A stretch of 64,000 nucleotides of DNA from Streptomyces anulatus. GTDB taxonomy: Bacteria; Actinomycetota; Actinomycetes; Streptomycetales; Streptomycetaceae. The notes under the pieces are model-generated. The model did no database searches. It saw only the letters and a program-made list of their open reading frames with translations, and had not been told where the DNA came from. This document shows positions 33,389 to 41,872 of this stretch, one piece after another. The position numbers and the translations under genes were made by a program. The DNA is taken from positions 248,001 through 312,000 of the forward strand of contig NZ_JOEZ01000001.1 of assembly GCF_000721175.1 (NCBI RefSeq). Reading direction: 5' to 3'. Each line of letters opens with the position of its first letter. Within the stretch, counting starts at the first letter, position 1.

Positions 33389-34765
33389 ATGACCTCTATC
33401 GACGAAGACCTGCTTCCCAGCACCCGGCGGACCCTGGTGCACCGCATCGCCGTCGCGCAGCGGGACGGCCGTGCGCCGTCCCTCGTGGCCGCGGTGGGGC
33501 GACAGGGGCGTATGGCCTGGAGCGGGGCGCGTACATGCGTCGAGGGGCATGCTCCCGACGCAGATACGCAGTACCGGATCGGGTCGATCACCAAGACGTT
33601 CACGGCCGTTCTGGTCCTGCGGCTGCGGGACGAGGGACTGATCGACCTGGACGACCCCCTGGAGAAGCACCTCCCGGGCACGGGGGCGGGCGGGGTGACC
33701 GTCTTTCAGCTGCTGGGCCACAGCGCGGGGCTGGGCGCCGAAGCACCCGCCCCCTGGTGGGAGCGGACGCCCGGCAGCCTGCGGCCCGGGCTCGCGGACG
33801 TGCTGGGCGACCGGCCGCGGATGCACCCGGCCGGTCGTCGTCATCACTACTCCAACCCGGGTTACACCCTGCTCGGTTCGCTGATCGAAGCGGTACGCGG
33901 CGTCTCCTGGGAGGAAGCACTGCGCCGCGAGATCCTGGAACCGCTGGGCATGCACCGTACGACGGCCGGGCCTGTGGCGCCTCACGCCGGCGGCTGGGCC
34001 GTCCACCCCTGGGCCGACGTCATGCTGAGCGAACCCGCCGAGGACCTCGGGATCATGGCGCCCGCCGGGCAGCTCTGGTCCACCGCGACGGACCTGTTGC
34101 GGTTCGCCGCCTTCCTGGCCGAGGGCGATGACCGGATCCTGTCCGCCTCCGACGTGCGGGAGATGCGAACGCCCGCCGCGCCGGCCGAGACGGGTGGCAG
34201 TGGTTACGGCCTCGGTCTCCAAGTCGTCGGGGGCGAAGGGCGCGTGCTCTTCGGGCATTCGGGATCGCTGCCCGGGTTCGTCGCCGGCCTGTGGTTCAGC
34301 GAGGAGGAGGACGTGGCGGCGGTCGTCCTCGCCAATGTCACCTCCGGACTGCCCGCCGCGATGGTGGCCGCCGAACTCCTGGGGATCGTCGTCGACGCCG
34401 AGCCGCGGATCCCGGACCCCTGGCGTCCGCTGTCCGAGGTGGACGGCGAACTGCTCGCGCTTACCGGGGTCTGGCACTGGGGCACCCATCCGGTCACGCT
34501 GAGGCTCACCGGGGACCGGGGCCTGCAGCTCACACCGTTGGAGGGCAAGGGGCGCGGTGCGTCCTTCACGTATCGTTCCGACGGCACCTGGACGGGCCAG
34601 AACGACTACTACGCGGGGGAGACCCTGCGCGTCGTACGCAAGGACGACGGCTCGGTGGACCACCTCGACCTCGGCTCGTTCGTCTTCACCCGGGAGCCCT
34701 ATGAGGCGGGGGCGGCCGTACCCGGCGGAGTGGACGCGGCGGGCTGGCGCGGTCTAGGCGGCTGA
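33389..34765 (+). CDS. Serine hydrolase, class C beta-lactamase/DD-peptidase family
   Basis: A 458-residue protein with the S-x-x-K nucleophile motif SITK at residues 66-69, Y-S-N at 154-156 and a GHSG segment in place of KTG. No signal peptide is seen, so it is probably a cytoplasmic esterase or peptidase rather than a resistance enzyme. The ATG has a leaderless-type -10 box. It ends just before a parS palindrome shared with a convergent GNAT gene. Confidence 0.88.
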   Translation: MTSIDEDLLPSTRRTLVHRIAVAQRDGRAPSLVAAVGRQGRMAWSGARTCVEGHAPDADTQYRIGSITKTFTAVLVLRLRDEGLIDLDDPLEKHLPGTGAGGVTVFQLLGHSAGLGAEAPAPWWERTPGSLRPGLADVLGDRPRMHPAGRRHHYSNPGYTLLGSLIEAVRGVSWEEALRREILEPLGMHRTTAGPVAPHAGGWAVHPWADVMLSEPAEDLGIMAPAGQLWSTATDLLRFAAFLAEGDDRILSASDVREMRTPAAPAETGGSGYGLGLQVVGGEGRVLFGHSGSLPGFVAGLWFSEEEDVAAVVLANVTSGLPAAMVAAELLGIVVDAEPRIPDPWRPLSEVDGELLALTGVWHWGTHPVTLRLTGDRGLQLTPLEGKGRGASFTYRSDGTWTGQNDYYAGETLRVVRKDDGSVDHLDLGSFVFTREPYEAGAAVPGGVDAAGWRGLGG

Positions 34766-34815
34766 AGTCCGGCCAGCGGGCGTCCGAGCGGCCCTGACTG
34801 ACTGTGCGCTCCGTG

Positions 34816-34853
34816 GGAGCGGTGGGTGTTTCACGTGAAACACCCACCGCTCC
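34816..34853. terminator. parS: 38-bp palindrome combining parS and a bidirectional terminator
   Basis: A perfect 38-bp dyad centred on the parS core at 34828-34841, located between the convergent serine hydrolase and GNAT genes. The arms GGAGCGGTGGGTG and complement would form a strong hairpin in RNA. Confidence 0.88.
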
Positions 34854-34860
34854 TCTCTCG

Positions 34861-35313
34861 TCAGAGCGCGAGCTTGAAGCCCACATGGCTGGCCGTGAAG
34901 CCGAGCCGCTCGTAGAAGCGGTGCGCGTCTTCGCGGGTGACGTCCGAGGTCAGCTGTACCAACTGGCAGTCCTGGCGGCGGGATTCGTCGACCGCCCACT
35001 GGATGAGCTGGGTGCCGAGGCCGCTGCCGCGCTCGTCGCCGTGGATGCGGACGCCCTCGATGATCGAGCGGGTCGCGCCGCGACGGGACAGTCCCGGGAC
35101 GATGGTCAGCTGAAGGGTGCCGACGACCCGGTCCTCGCGAACAGCGACGACCACGTGCTGGTTCGGGTCGTCGGCCAGCCGCTGAAACGCCTGCCGGTAG
35201 GGGGTGAGGTCGTCCGGGGACTCACGCTGCGCACCCAGGGGGTCGTCGGCGAGCATCGCGACCACCGCGGCCAGGTCGTCCGGGGCGACGGGGCGTATTT
35301 CGAGATCACTCAT
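34861..35313 (-). CDS. GNAT-family N-acetyltransferase
   Basis: A 150-residue acetyltransferase with the acetyl-CoA loop GDERGSGLGTQLIQW near residues 92-106 and a C-terminal DAHRFYERLGF. The substrate is unknown. The ATG at 35313 is preceded by TAGGAT at seven bases and no Shine-Dalgarno sequence, so it is probably leaderless. Confidence 0.92.
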   Translation of the reverse strand: MSDLEIRPVAPDDLAAVVAMLADDPLGAQRESPDDLTPYRQAFQRLADDPNQHVVVAVREDRVVGTLQLTIVPGLSRRGATRSIIEGVRIHGDERGSGLGTQLIQWAVDESRRQDCQLVQLTSDVTREDAHRFYERLGFTASHVGFKLAL

Positions 35314-35320
35314 GATCGGC

Positions 35321-35326
35321 ATCCTA
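35321..35326 (-). promoter_or_regulatory. -10 box of the leaderless GNAT gene
   Basis: TAGGAT on the minus strand, seven bases before the ATG at 35313. Confidence 0.5.
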
Positions 35327-35366
35327 GAGCGGCGGCCCTGGGTGGTGTCTCGCCGATCAGGGTGGG

Positions 35367-35453
35367 TCAGACCGGTACCTTGAGCTCTTCGACGGCCCTG
35401 ACCAGGGGAGCGAGCTCGGGGTTCTCGGCTGCTTCGTCCAGGGCCGTCCGCAA
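35367..35453 (-). pseudogene. 3' remnant of a minus-strand gene, probably a regulator
   Basis: A 28-codon open fragment with typical codon bias reads LRTALDEAAENPELAPLVRA, ends ELKVPV and then a stop. It runs up to the point where the plus-strand MFS fragment begins. The rest of the gene is missing. Divergent regulators of MFS exporters commonly occupy this position; the family is a guess. Confidence 0.45.
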
Positions 35454-36090
35454 CGTCCAAGTACTGCCGGCAATGGCCATGACCGTCCTGGGCATCGGCG
35501 GAGTCTTCGCCGCGATCACCTACATCACCCCGATGATGACCGAGATCGCCGGATACGCGCCCTCGTCCGTCACCTGGCTGCTCGTCCTCCTCGGCCTCGG
35601 CATGGTGGGCGGCAGCCTGATCGGCGGCAAGTTCGCCGACCGCCACCTGATGCCCATGCTGTACGTCTCGCTCGGCGCGCTCGCCCTCGTCCTCAGCCTG
35701 TTCACCGTGACCGCTCACAACAAGATCGCCGAGGCCGTCACCCTCGTCCTGATCGACGCCCTGGGCTTCGCGACCGTGCCTCCGCTGCAGAAGCGGGTCC
35801 TCGACCAGGCGGCGGGTGCGCCGACGCTGGCCTCCGCGGTCAACATCGGGGCCTTCAACCTCGGCAACGCCCTCTCCGCCTGGCTCGGCGGCCTCGTGAT
35901 CGCGGCCGGTCTCGGCTACACCGACCCCAACTGGGTCGGTGCCGTGCTCGCGGCGTCGGCCCTCGTCCTCGCCGCGTTCCAGCCTGCTGGAGCGCCGGGA
36001 GACCGGCAAAGGCCGGGTCGTCGCCGGGAGCAGCCAGCCTCGAACCGGTCACTGTGGCGGCGGCCCGGCACCGAGCCCGCGGGACGCTGA
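35443..36090 (+). pseudogene. Truncated MFS transporter (C-terminal half)
   Basis: From RNVQVLPAMAMTVLGIGG onward the frame encodes helices 7-12 of an AraJ/Cmx-like sugar or drug exporter, including ADRHLMPMLYVSLGALAL and ATVPPLQKRVLDQAAGAPTL. The first six helices are absent. Near 35980 an extra C shifts the frame, so the expected tail SLLERRETGKGRVVAG is read out of frame. It is a non-functional remnant. Confidence 0.82.
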
Positions 36091-36107
36091 ACAGACACAC
36101 CGTGAAT

Positions 36108-36138
36108 CAGCCGCACCGCCCTGGTGGCGGTGCGGCTG
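36108..36138. terminator. Bidirectional terminator
   Basis: A 13-bp perfect stem (36108-36120 with 36126-36138) with a 5-nt loop, between the MFS remnant and the convergent acetyltransferase gene. Confidence 0.85.
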
Positions 36139-36145
36139 TTCCGCG

Positions 36146-37045
36146 TCAGCCCGTCGCGACGGTGAGCGGGGCGAACCTGCGGGCGGCGTCGCCCGGCAGG
36201 TCAGGGATGCCGTAGGTCATCACCGTGGTACTGGAGAGGGGCTCCAGCCCGTGCTCCGTCAGCCAGCCGAGCAGTTCCTTGTGCCGGTCGTGGACATCGG
36301 CCCGCAACGGCCGGTCCGTCGTGGCGGCCAGGGCCGACACCAGAGCCTGCGCGGTGGCCGTGTCCCGTGCGATCAGCGGCCCGACCACCTCGGCGTGCCC
36401 GCTCGGCCAGAGCGCCGCGTAGCCGACCAGCTCGCCGTGCTCCTCGGCGACCTGGAGCCGGTCGGAGAAGGCGGGCAGCCGGGCGAGGAGGTGCGTCCGG
36501 TCGATGCCGAACACGGGGAGGTCGAGCCTGACCATCGCCTGGAGGTCGTCCGCCGCTGCCGGGCGTGTGGTCACGGACGCGCGGGAGGGAGAGGCCACGG
36601 CCGGGCCGGAGCCGCCGGGGCCGGGAGCGCCGAAAAGGCCGCCGACGCGTTCGGCCCGGCCCACGGGGGAGAAGCCGAGGTCTTCGTAGAGCGGCTGTCC
36701 CTGCTCGGTGGCGTACAGGGCGAGCGGGGTGTCCCCCACCGTCTCCATCACGTGCCGCATGAGCCGCCGGGCGAGCCCCTGACGTGCGTAGCGTTCGGCG
36801 ACGAGCAGCATGCCGACCGCGGTGAGGCCGGATCCGTACGGCATGGTCAGGCAGGTCGCCGCCAGGCCCTTGCCGTCCGGGGCGTCGATCCCGTACCCGG
36901 TGCCTGCCGAGAGGAGCAGCCCCCACCGGTGTTCGTCGCGCGGCCAGCCGCGGTCCTCGCAGAGATCGGCGCAGGGGACCAGATCTCCCCGGTTCAGGCG
37001 CCGGATCGGCAGGTCCACGAGGGAGTGGGGTGATGGGCTGTGCAT
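36146..37045 (-). CDS. Tandem GNAT acetyltransferase
   Basis: A 299-residue protein with two acetyltransferase-like halves. The first has the acetyl-CoA loop RYARQGLARRLMRHV near residue 85 and LYEDLGFSPVG. The second, from about 160, resembles the YitI-type C-terminal GNAT domain with HAEVVGPLIARD. The substrate is unknown. The ATG at 37045 has no Shine-Dalgarno sequence, so the start could be leaderless. It borders a decayed membrane-protein gene. Confidence 0.85.
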   Translation of the reverse strand: MHSPSPHSLVDLPIRRLNRGDLVPCADLCEDRGWPRDEHRWGLLLSAGTGYGIDAPDGKGLAATCLTMPYGSGLTAVGMLLVAERYARQGLARRLMRHVMETVGDTPLALYATEQGQPLYEDLGFSPVGRAERVGGLFGAPGPGGSGPAVASPSRASVTTRPAAADDLQAMVRLDLPVFGIDRTHLLARLPAFSDRLQVAEEHGELVGYAALWPSGHAEVVGPLIARDTATAQALVSALAATTDRPLRADVHDRHKELLGWLTEHGLEPLSSTTVMTYGIPDLPGDAARRFAPLTVATG

Positions 37046-37458
37046 GGGGTCAGGCTGTCTGACGGGGTGATCGCGCGTCCACCGATTTCGCGGAACTGGC
37101 CGAGATCTGCAGCCGCCTGCCGCGCCGGGGCAAGCCCGGCTTGAGCACTGAGATCGCAGGGATGAACAGATAGGTGGCCGTAGCCACCGCCGGCGCGATC
37201 ACGAGGTCCATGTCCAGCGCTCCGTTGGCGGCCGCCGCGTTCATGCCGGGGCGCGGGGAGAAGATCGACAGGCCCGTAGTGACCAGAGTCAGCCAGAACT
37301 TGGTCCACACCCGGCCAGACCCCACGGAATGCCCAGTGACAGCACCAGGCCGCTCACCAGGGCGAGCAGGGCCACCGGGACCACCAGGCCAGTCCCCGAA
37401 GGACTTCATGGCCCGGGTGGCGGCGTTCGCGGTGGCGGGATCTCCGGTGAGGAACGCG

Positions 37459-37506
37459 GTGAGGCTGAGTGCCAGCAGATCGGTGAGGCCGAGTGCCAGC
37501 AGATCG
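37459..37506. repeat. 24-bp tandem duplication
   Basis: Two adjacent 24-bp copies (37459-37482 and 37483-37506) differ at one base. They insert eight extra codons into the first membrane helix region of the pseudogene. Confidence 0.85.
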
Positions 37507-37582
37507 ACGGTCAGACCGAGCCAGCTGACGGAGACGGCGACATGGGCGACGAGGATCCCTCGGCGTACGGGGCGCCTGAGTG

Positions 37583-37596
37583 GTTTCACGTGAAAC
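37583..37596. other. parS: parS site
   Basis: Exact GTTTCACGTGAAAC at the 5' end of the decayed membrane-protein frame. Confidence 0.92.
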
Positions 37597-37712
37597 ACGA
37601 TGCCGAGCCGGATGCCCCGGGGCGTCCGGCAGCGGGAGTACCCGCGTGTACCGGCCGGGGAGTACGCGCTCCGGGCGGGGGCGGCGGCGCCTGCCTGCCC
37701 GACCTGGGGGTG

Positions 37713-38192
37713 TCAGCCCAGGTCGGGGGCGTGCATCGCCCGTACGCCTTCGATGTTGCCGTCGAGGTAGTGCCGCAGGGACAGCGGAACGAGGTGCACG
37801 GCCGCGATCCCGACCCGGCTGAACGGCACCCGGACGATCTCGTACTCCCCGGAGGGTTCGTCGATCTCCGGGCCGTGCCGGAGGGAGACGTCCATCGACG
37901 CCAGTCGGCAGACGAAGAAGTGCTGGACCTTCACTCCCGTCACGCCGCCGTCCGCGATGTGCTCCACGGTGTCGACGAAGCAAGGGACCACGTCGACGAT
38001 CTTGGCGCCGAGCTCCTCGTCGACCTCGCGGTGCAGCGCTTCGACGACGGTGGCGTCCTCCGGCTCGACCCCGCCGCCGGGCGTGAGCCAGTACGGATCG
38101 ACTCCCGGCTTCGTGCGCTTGATCAGGATGAGATCGTCGCCGTCGAGCAGGACGGCGCGTGCGGTGCGCTTGACCACAGGACGTTCGGTCAT
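37713..38192 (-). CDS. NUDIX hydrolase
   Basis: A 159-residue protein with the Nudix box GGGVEPEDATVVEALHREVD continuing EELGAKI at about residues 39-65. It should hydrolyse a nucleoside diphosphate linked to another moiety; the substrate is unknown. The ATG at 38192 lacks a Shine-Dalgarno sequence; CACTCT lies six bases upstream, compatible with a leaderless start. It lies 44 bp after the cystathionine lyase gene on the same strand. Confidence 0.9.
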   Translation of the reverse strand: MTERPVVKRTARAVLLDGDDLILIKRTKPGVDPYWLTPGGGVEPEDATVVEALHREVDEELGAKIVDVVPCFVDTVEHIADGGVTGVKVQHFFVCRLASMDVSLRHGPEIDEPSGEYEIVRVPFSRVGIAAVHLVPLSLRHYLDGNIEGVRAMHAPDLG

Positions 38193-38236
38193 GGCAAGAG
38201 AGTGGCCCGTGGAGGGCCGTCTGAAACTCCCCCGGC

Positions 38237-39361
38237 CTACCGGACCGCCGTGTCCAGCGCCTGTTCGACGTCGGCGAGCAGGTCCTCGGGGTCCTCCGCG
38301 CCGACCGAGAAACGGATGAAGCCCTCCGCCACGGCGTCGCCGCCCCAGCGGCCCCGGCGCTCCGCGGTGGACCGGACGCCACCGAAGCTCGTCGCGTCGT
38401 CGACCAGGCGCAGCGCGGAAAGGAAGCGCTCCGCGGTCTCCCGGTCGGCCAGCTCGAAGGACACCACGGAGCCGAAGCGCCGCATCTGGCGTACCGCGAC
38501 GGGGTACGACGGGTCGGTGGGCAGACCCGGATACCGCAGCCCGGTGACCTCCGCGCGTTTGGCCAGCGCCTCGGCGAGGGCGAGCGCGGTGGTGCACTGA
38601 CGGTCGACGCGCAGCTGGAGCGTGGCCAGCGAGCGGTGCGCGAGCCAGGCCTCCATCGGCCCCGGAATCGCCCCGACGACCTTGCGCCAGCGCCGTACGT
38701 CCGCCGTCAGCCGGGGATCGCGGCAGGTCACATGGCCGAGCAGGATGTCGCCGTGCCCGGTCATGCCCTTGGTGTCGCTGGCGACCGAGAAATCGGCACC
38801 CAGCTCGAGCGGGCGCTGGCCGATCGGGGTGGCCAGGGTGTTGTCGACGGCGACCAGCGCGCCCGCCGCGTGCGCCGCCTCGACCAGCCGCCGGATGTCG
38901 CAGACGTCCAGACCCGGGTTGGACGGGCTTTCGATCCACAGCAGTTTCGCCCCGGTCAGCAGGGCCAGCTGGGCATCGCCGCCGGTCGGCGCGGTCCGGA
39001 CCTCGACCCCGTACGCCTCCAATTGCTCCCGCACGAGCGGCAGCGCCTGGTATCCGTCGTCGGGCAGGACCACGGCGTCGCCCGAGCGGACCTGGGAGAG
39101 CAGCACCGCGGTGATCGCCGCCATGCCCGAGGCGAACACGGCCGTCCCCACCTCCTCACCGGGAGCCTCCAGCTCGCCGATGGCCCGCTCCAGGTGGGTC
39201 CAGGTCGGGTTGCCATCCCGGCCGTAGGTATAAGGGCCCACCGGTTCGCCGGAGAGGTGGAAGTGGGCGGCGAAGACCGGGCCGGGCAGGGTGGGTTCGA
39301 ACTGCTCCGGTTCGGGAAGCCCGGCGCGTACCGCACGCGTTCCGTCGCCCATGGTGCTCAT
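38237..39361 (-). CDS. Cystathionine gamma-lyase (Cys/Met metabolism PLP enzyme)
   Basis: A 374-residue fold-type I PLP enzyme with ASGMAAITAVLLSQ, ESPSNPGLDV, AVDNTLATP and the lysine motif SDTKGMTGHGD. It probably cleaves cystathionine to cysteine in reverse transsulfuration. Specificity within the family (gamma-lyase, synthase or methionine lyase) cannot be settled by eye. AAGGAG precedes the ATG. Confidence 0.9.
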   Translation of the reverse strand: MSTMGDGTRAVRAGLPEPEQFEPTLPGPVFAAHFHLSGEPVGPYTYGRDGNPTWTHLERAIGELEAPGEEVGTAVFASGMAAITAVLLSQVRSGDAVVLPDDGYQALPLVREQLEAYGVEVRTAPTGGDAQLALLTGAKLLWIESPSNPGLDVCDIRRLVEAAHAAGALVAVDNTLATPIGQRPLELGADFSVASDTKGMTGHGDILLGHVTCRDPRLTADVRRWRKVVGAIPGPMEAWLAHRSLATLQLRVDRQCTTALALAEALAKRAEVTGLRYPGLPTDPSYPVAVRQMRRFGSVVSFELADRETAERFLSALRLVDDATSFGGVRSTAERRGRWGGDAVAEGFIRFSVGAEDPEDLLADVEQALDTAVR

Positions 39362-39466
39362 ACCTGCTCCTTCACTGTTCTCACCCGGCGGTGGACCGGT
39401 GTGCCTGCACTCTTTCAGAGCCCGGGAACGGTCTTCTCGGAGGCCTGGAATCCCGAAATCCCGGAA

Positions 39467-39844
39467 TCAGTTCTCGTCGGGCAGGACGACATTGAGCGCC
39501 CAGGACACCACCGAGATGATCAGTCCGCCGAGCACCGCCGTCCAGAACCCCTCGACGTGGAAGCTCAGATCGAACACCCCGGCCAGCCAGGAGGTCAGCA
39601 TCAGCATCAGGGCGTTGACCACCAAAGTGATCAACCCCAGCGTCAGGATGAACAACGGGAACGTGAGCAGCTGGACCACCGGCTTCACCAGCCAGTTCAC
39701 CAGGCCGAAGATCAGCGCGACGAGAATCAGGGTGAGGGCCTTGCGGCCCGTGCTGCCGCCCTCCAGCGTGATGTCGCCGATGAGCCAGATGGCAACGGCC
39801 AGCGCACCCGCGTTGGCGATCGTCTTGACTACGAAATTCTTCAT
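39467..39844 (-). CDS. Phage-holin-like membrane protein (YvlD type)
   Basis: A 125-residue protein with four hydrophobic segments. FGLVNWLVKPVVQLLTFPLF and ITLVVNALMLMLTSWLAGVF are characteristic of the phage holin family 4 superfamily/YvlD-like proteins. Function in Actinobacteria is unknown. No Shine-Dalgarno sequence is seen before the ATG, and CACGAT lies seven bases upstream. Divergent from a cupin gene. Confidence 0.85.
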   Translation of the reverse strand: MKNFVVKTIANAGALAVAIWLIGDITLEGGSTGRKALTLILVALIFGLVNWLVKPVVQLLTFPLFILTLGLITLVVNALMLMLTSWLAGVFDLSFHVEGFWTAVLGGLIISVVSWALNVVLPDEN

Positions 39845-39931
39845 GTGTCTGATCGTGGCAGACATGATCGGTGGTGGACACCGGCAGCACAGGAACAGCC
39901 GACAGCGTGGGTACAAGGGGCGGGACGGGCC

Positions 39932-40249
39932 ATGAAGGCATTCAGACTGGATGAGCTGGAGGCGGAGCGCGCCGCCAACGACGGCGCCTATCTGCAGTTC
40001 GTACGGGAACGCAATATGTCCGTCGGCCTGTACGCCCTGGACGCGGGAGCGCTCGACCCGCAGCAGCCGCACCAGCAGGACGAGGTCTACTTCGTCGTCA
40101 GTGGGCGTGCGTCGATCACGGTGGGGATGGAGACGACGCAGGTCGGCAGGGGAAGCGTCGTCTACGTGCCCGCAGGCGTGGCCCACAAGTTCCACCACAT
40201 CACCGAGGATCTCAGGGTGATGGTCGTCTTCTCGCCACCGGAGGGCTGA
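39932..40249 (+). CDS. Cupin-domain protein
   Basis: A 105-residue single-cupin protein. Metal-ligand motif 1 is PHQQDEVYFVVSGRASITV and motif 2 is VYVPAGVAHKFHHI. It may bind a metal and a small ligand; no reaction can be assigned. The start is supported by the divergent arrangement with the holin-like gene; only a weak purine stretch precedes it. Confidence 0.88.
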   Translation: MKAFRLDELEAERAANDGAYLQFVRERNMSVGLYALDAGALDPQQPHQQDEVYFVVSGRASITVGMETTQVGRGSVVYVPAGVAHKFHHITEDLRVMVVFSPPEG

Positions 40250-40399
40250 GGCGCCTGTTCCCGGATCCGCCGGGTGCCGCGCGTCCTCGGGAATCCCTAG
40301 GGGCTCGATCAGGGGTCTTCAAGGGCTGCTGGCCACCCGCCGGGGGCCTTCGCGCCTTTAGCATCGAGGCAAGGACTTCACAGAGACGAGGTAGTGGTG

Positions 40400-40618
40400 A
40401 TGGCCGTGCGGGAGATGTACGCGGGAATGCCCTGGTGGGTGAAGTGGATCGCGGTGCCCGTCATCGCGATCTTCGTGTTCGGCGGACTGATCGCCAGCGT
40501 GATCGGCTTCGTGATCAGCCTGCTCTTCAAGGTGCTGGTCTTCGTCGTCGTGGTCGGCGGGCTGATCTTCGTCGTCCGAAAGTTCATGTCGTCGTCGTCC
40601 TCGCGCGGTGACTGGTAG
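40400..40618 (+). CDS. Small membrane protein (72 aa)
   Basis: A very hydrophobic 72-residue protein with two membrane segments (VKWIAVPVIAIFVFGGLIAS and a valine-rich stretch) ending in SSSSSRGDW. GACGAGGT lies upstream of the ATG, and TAGCAT at 40359-40364 is a likely -10 box. Function unknown. Confidence 0.75.
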   Translation: MAVREMYAGMPWWVKWIAVPVIAIFVFGGLIASVIGFVISLLFKVLVFVVVVGGLIFVVRKFMSSSSSRGDW

Positions 40619-40629
40619 TACCCGGAACG

Positions 40630-40653
40630 CAGGCCGGCGCGGGGGCCGGCCTG
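40630..40653 (+). terminator. Terminator after the 72-aa membrane protein gene
   Basis: A 9-bp GC-rich perfect stem (40630-40638 with 40645-40653) and 6-nt loop, 12 bp after the stop. Confidence 0.6.
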
Positions 40654-40934
40654 TTCCGTCCGGCCAGGCGGGCCCGAGCCGGCGCCGTCAGCTCCCCGGG
40701 AGGATTAGCCCAGCAGAGCTAAGTCCCGGAGGAAACCACCCGTCTGCCGTAGGCGGCCGATACAGTGACACACCACTGCCGCCATCCGGAATGTGACCTT
40801 CCGTCACCATATCGATCGCCTGATCGGACCTGGGTACGACAGCCCGGTCGTTGGCCTCCGATCGCCGGCGCCCGGACCGGTCCTCGCCGGTCACGGGTCA
40901 CCGGATCTCCGGTCCCCTCCGGGATCGCGGCAGG

Positions 40935-40957
40935 CCCGTGGGGGCGGCCCCCACGGG
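40935..40957 (+). promoter_or_regulatory. Hairpin in the ssgR leader
   Basis: CCCGTGGGGGC (40935-40945) is perfectly complementary to 40947-40957 and lies 37 bp before the ssgR start codon. It may affect message stability or translation. Confidence 0.5.
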
Positions 40958-40994
40958 AGGGCCGACGGCCCGTCACCATGCCTGGGGGTGACCT

Positions 40995-41771
40995 TTGACC
41001 ACGGCATCGAGCACCGCTGTCCCGACGTTGATCGGTTCGGTTCAGCGGGCGTTGAGGCTGCTGGAGGCTGTGGGCGCCCATCGGGACGGGGCTCCCGCCA
41101 AGCAACTGGCACGTGAGGCGGGGCTTCCGCTGCCGACCGCCTACCATCTGCTGCGGACCCTCACCCATGAGGGCTATCTCCGCCGTGAGAACGGTGTCTT
41201 CCTCTTCGGCCCGGCCGCCGAGAACCTGACCGCCGCCCCTGGTGTCAGGAGCCGCCCGCGCCCCGCCTCCGTCGCCGACTCCCTCGGCCACTGGCGCGAC
41301 GTCATCGGAGCCCCGGTGTACTGCGCCGTCTACTGCGACGGCGAGATCGAGCTCATCGCGGTCGCGGACGCTCCCGACACCCCGGCGGTGGAGGAGTGGG
41401 CCTCGTTCCGGGAGACCGCCCACGCGCACGCCATCGGCCAGTGTCTGCTCGCCCAACTCGACGAGAGTGCCCGCGAGGACCACCTGGACCGGCACCCCGT
41501 GCGCCCCCTCACCCGTTACTCAGTGCGAGATCGCGCCACACTTCTGGAACGGCTGCGCACCCTCCGACGAGGTGAACCGGTCATCGAACGCCAGGAGTAC
41601 GCACTGGGGACCGTGTGCGCCGCGATTCCGGTCACGGCCGGTGCCACCATTGCGGCCATGGCCATTTCCATACCCCTGGACCGGGAAGAACGGTTGCTGC
41701 CCGCAGTCGAACAGCTACGTGGCGAAGTCGCCAGCCTCTTGCGTTCGTTCGTGTTCTCTATCAGTATCTGA
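40995..41771 (+). CDS. ssgR: IclR-family regulator SsgR
   Basis: A 258-residue IclR-type regulator with an N-terminal winged helix (RALRLLEAVGAHRDGAPAKQ, LPLPTAYHLLRTLTHEGYL) and a C-terminal ligand-binding domain. It lies directly upstream of ssgA, the position of SsgR, which activates ssgA in Streptomyces. The start appears to be a TTG preceded by GGGGGTGACC. Confidence 0.9.
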   Translation: MTTASSTAVPTLIGSVQRALRLLEAVGAHRDGAPAKQLAREAGLPLPTAYHLLRTLTHEGYLRRENGVFLFGPAAENLTAAPGVRSRPRPASVADSLGHWRDVIGAPVYCAVYCDGEIELIAVADAPDTPAVEEWASFRETAHAHAIGQCLLAQLDESAREDHLDRHPVRPLTRYSVRDRATLLERLRTLRRGEPVIERQEYALGTVCAAIPVTAGATIAAMAISIPLDREERLLPAVEQLRGEVASLLRSFVFSISI

Positions 41772-41841
41772 AAAATCACTCCTTGTGATCTGCTATCGCG
41801 TGCACCACGATGGCGTCAATAGGGCCATGGGGGATCATTCC

Positions 41842-41851
41842 TGGCCAGTTT
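41842..41851 (+). promoter_or_regulatory. AdpA-binding box upstream of ssgA
   Basis: TGGCCAGTTT matches the AdpA consensus TGGCSNGWWY at all ten positions and lies 21 bp before the first ssgA start codon. AdpA control of ssgA is established in S. griseus. Confidence 0.7.
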
Positions 41852-41872
41852 CATCTACTGCGGGGTTGAACG

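Larger units (their letters stand above)
37050..37598 (-). pseudogene. Membrane protein gene (DUF2269-like) with compensating frameshifts
   Basis: The frame starts over a parS site and encodes hydrophobic helices. Between about 37388 and 37313 the reading frame gives a hydrophilic PGGPGGPARPGERPG. Shifting by one base restores LVVPVALLALVSGLVLSLG, an expected membrane helix, after which the original frame resumes at VWTKFWLTLVTTGLSIF. A one-base insertion and a one-base loss therefore flank this stretch. A 24-bp tandem duplication adds eight codons upstream. It could be decay or sequencing error. Confidence 0.65.
40619..40994. other. Intergenic region upstream of ssgR
   Basis: 376 bp without a gene. 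It contains a terminator-like 9-bp stem at 40630-40653 for the small membrane gene, a 15-bp inverted repeat GTGACCTTCCGTCAC at 40793-40807, and an 11-bp perfect hairpin at 40935-40957 shortly before the ssgR start. These are candidate control elements for ssgR. Confidence 0.6.
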
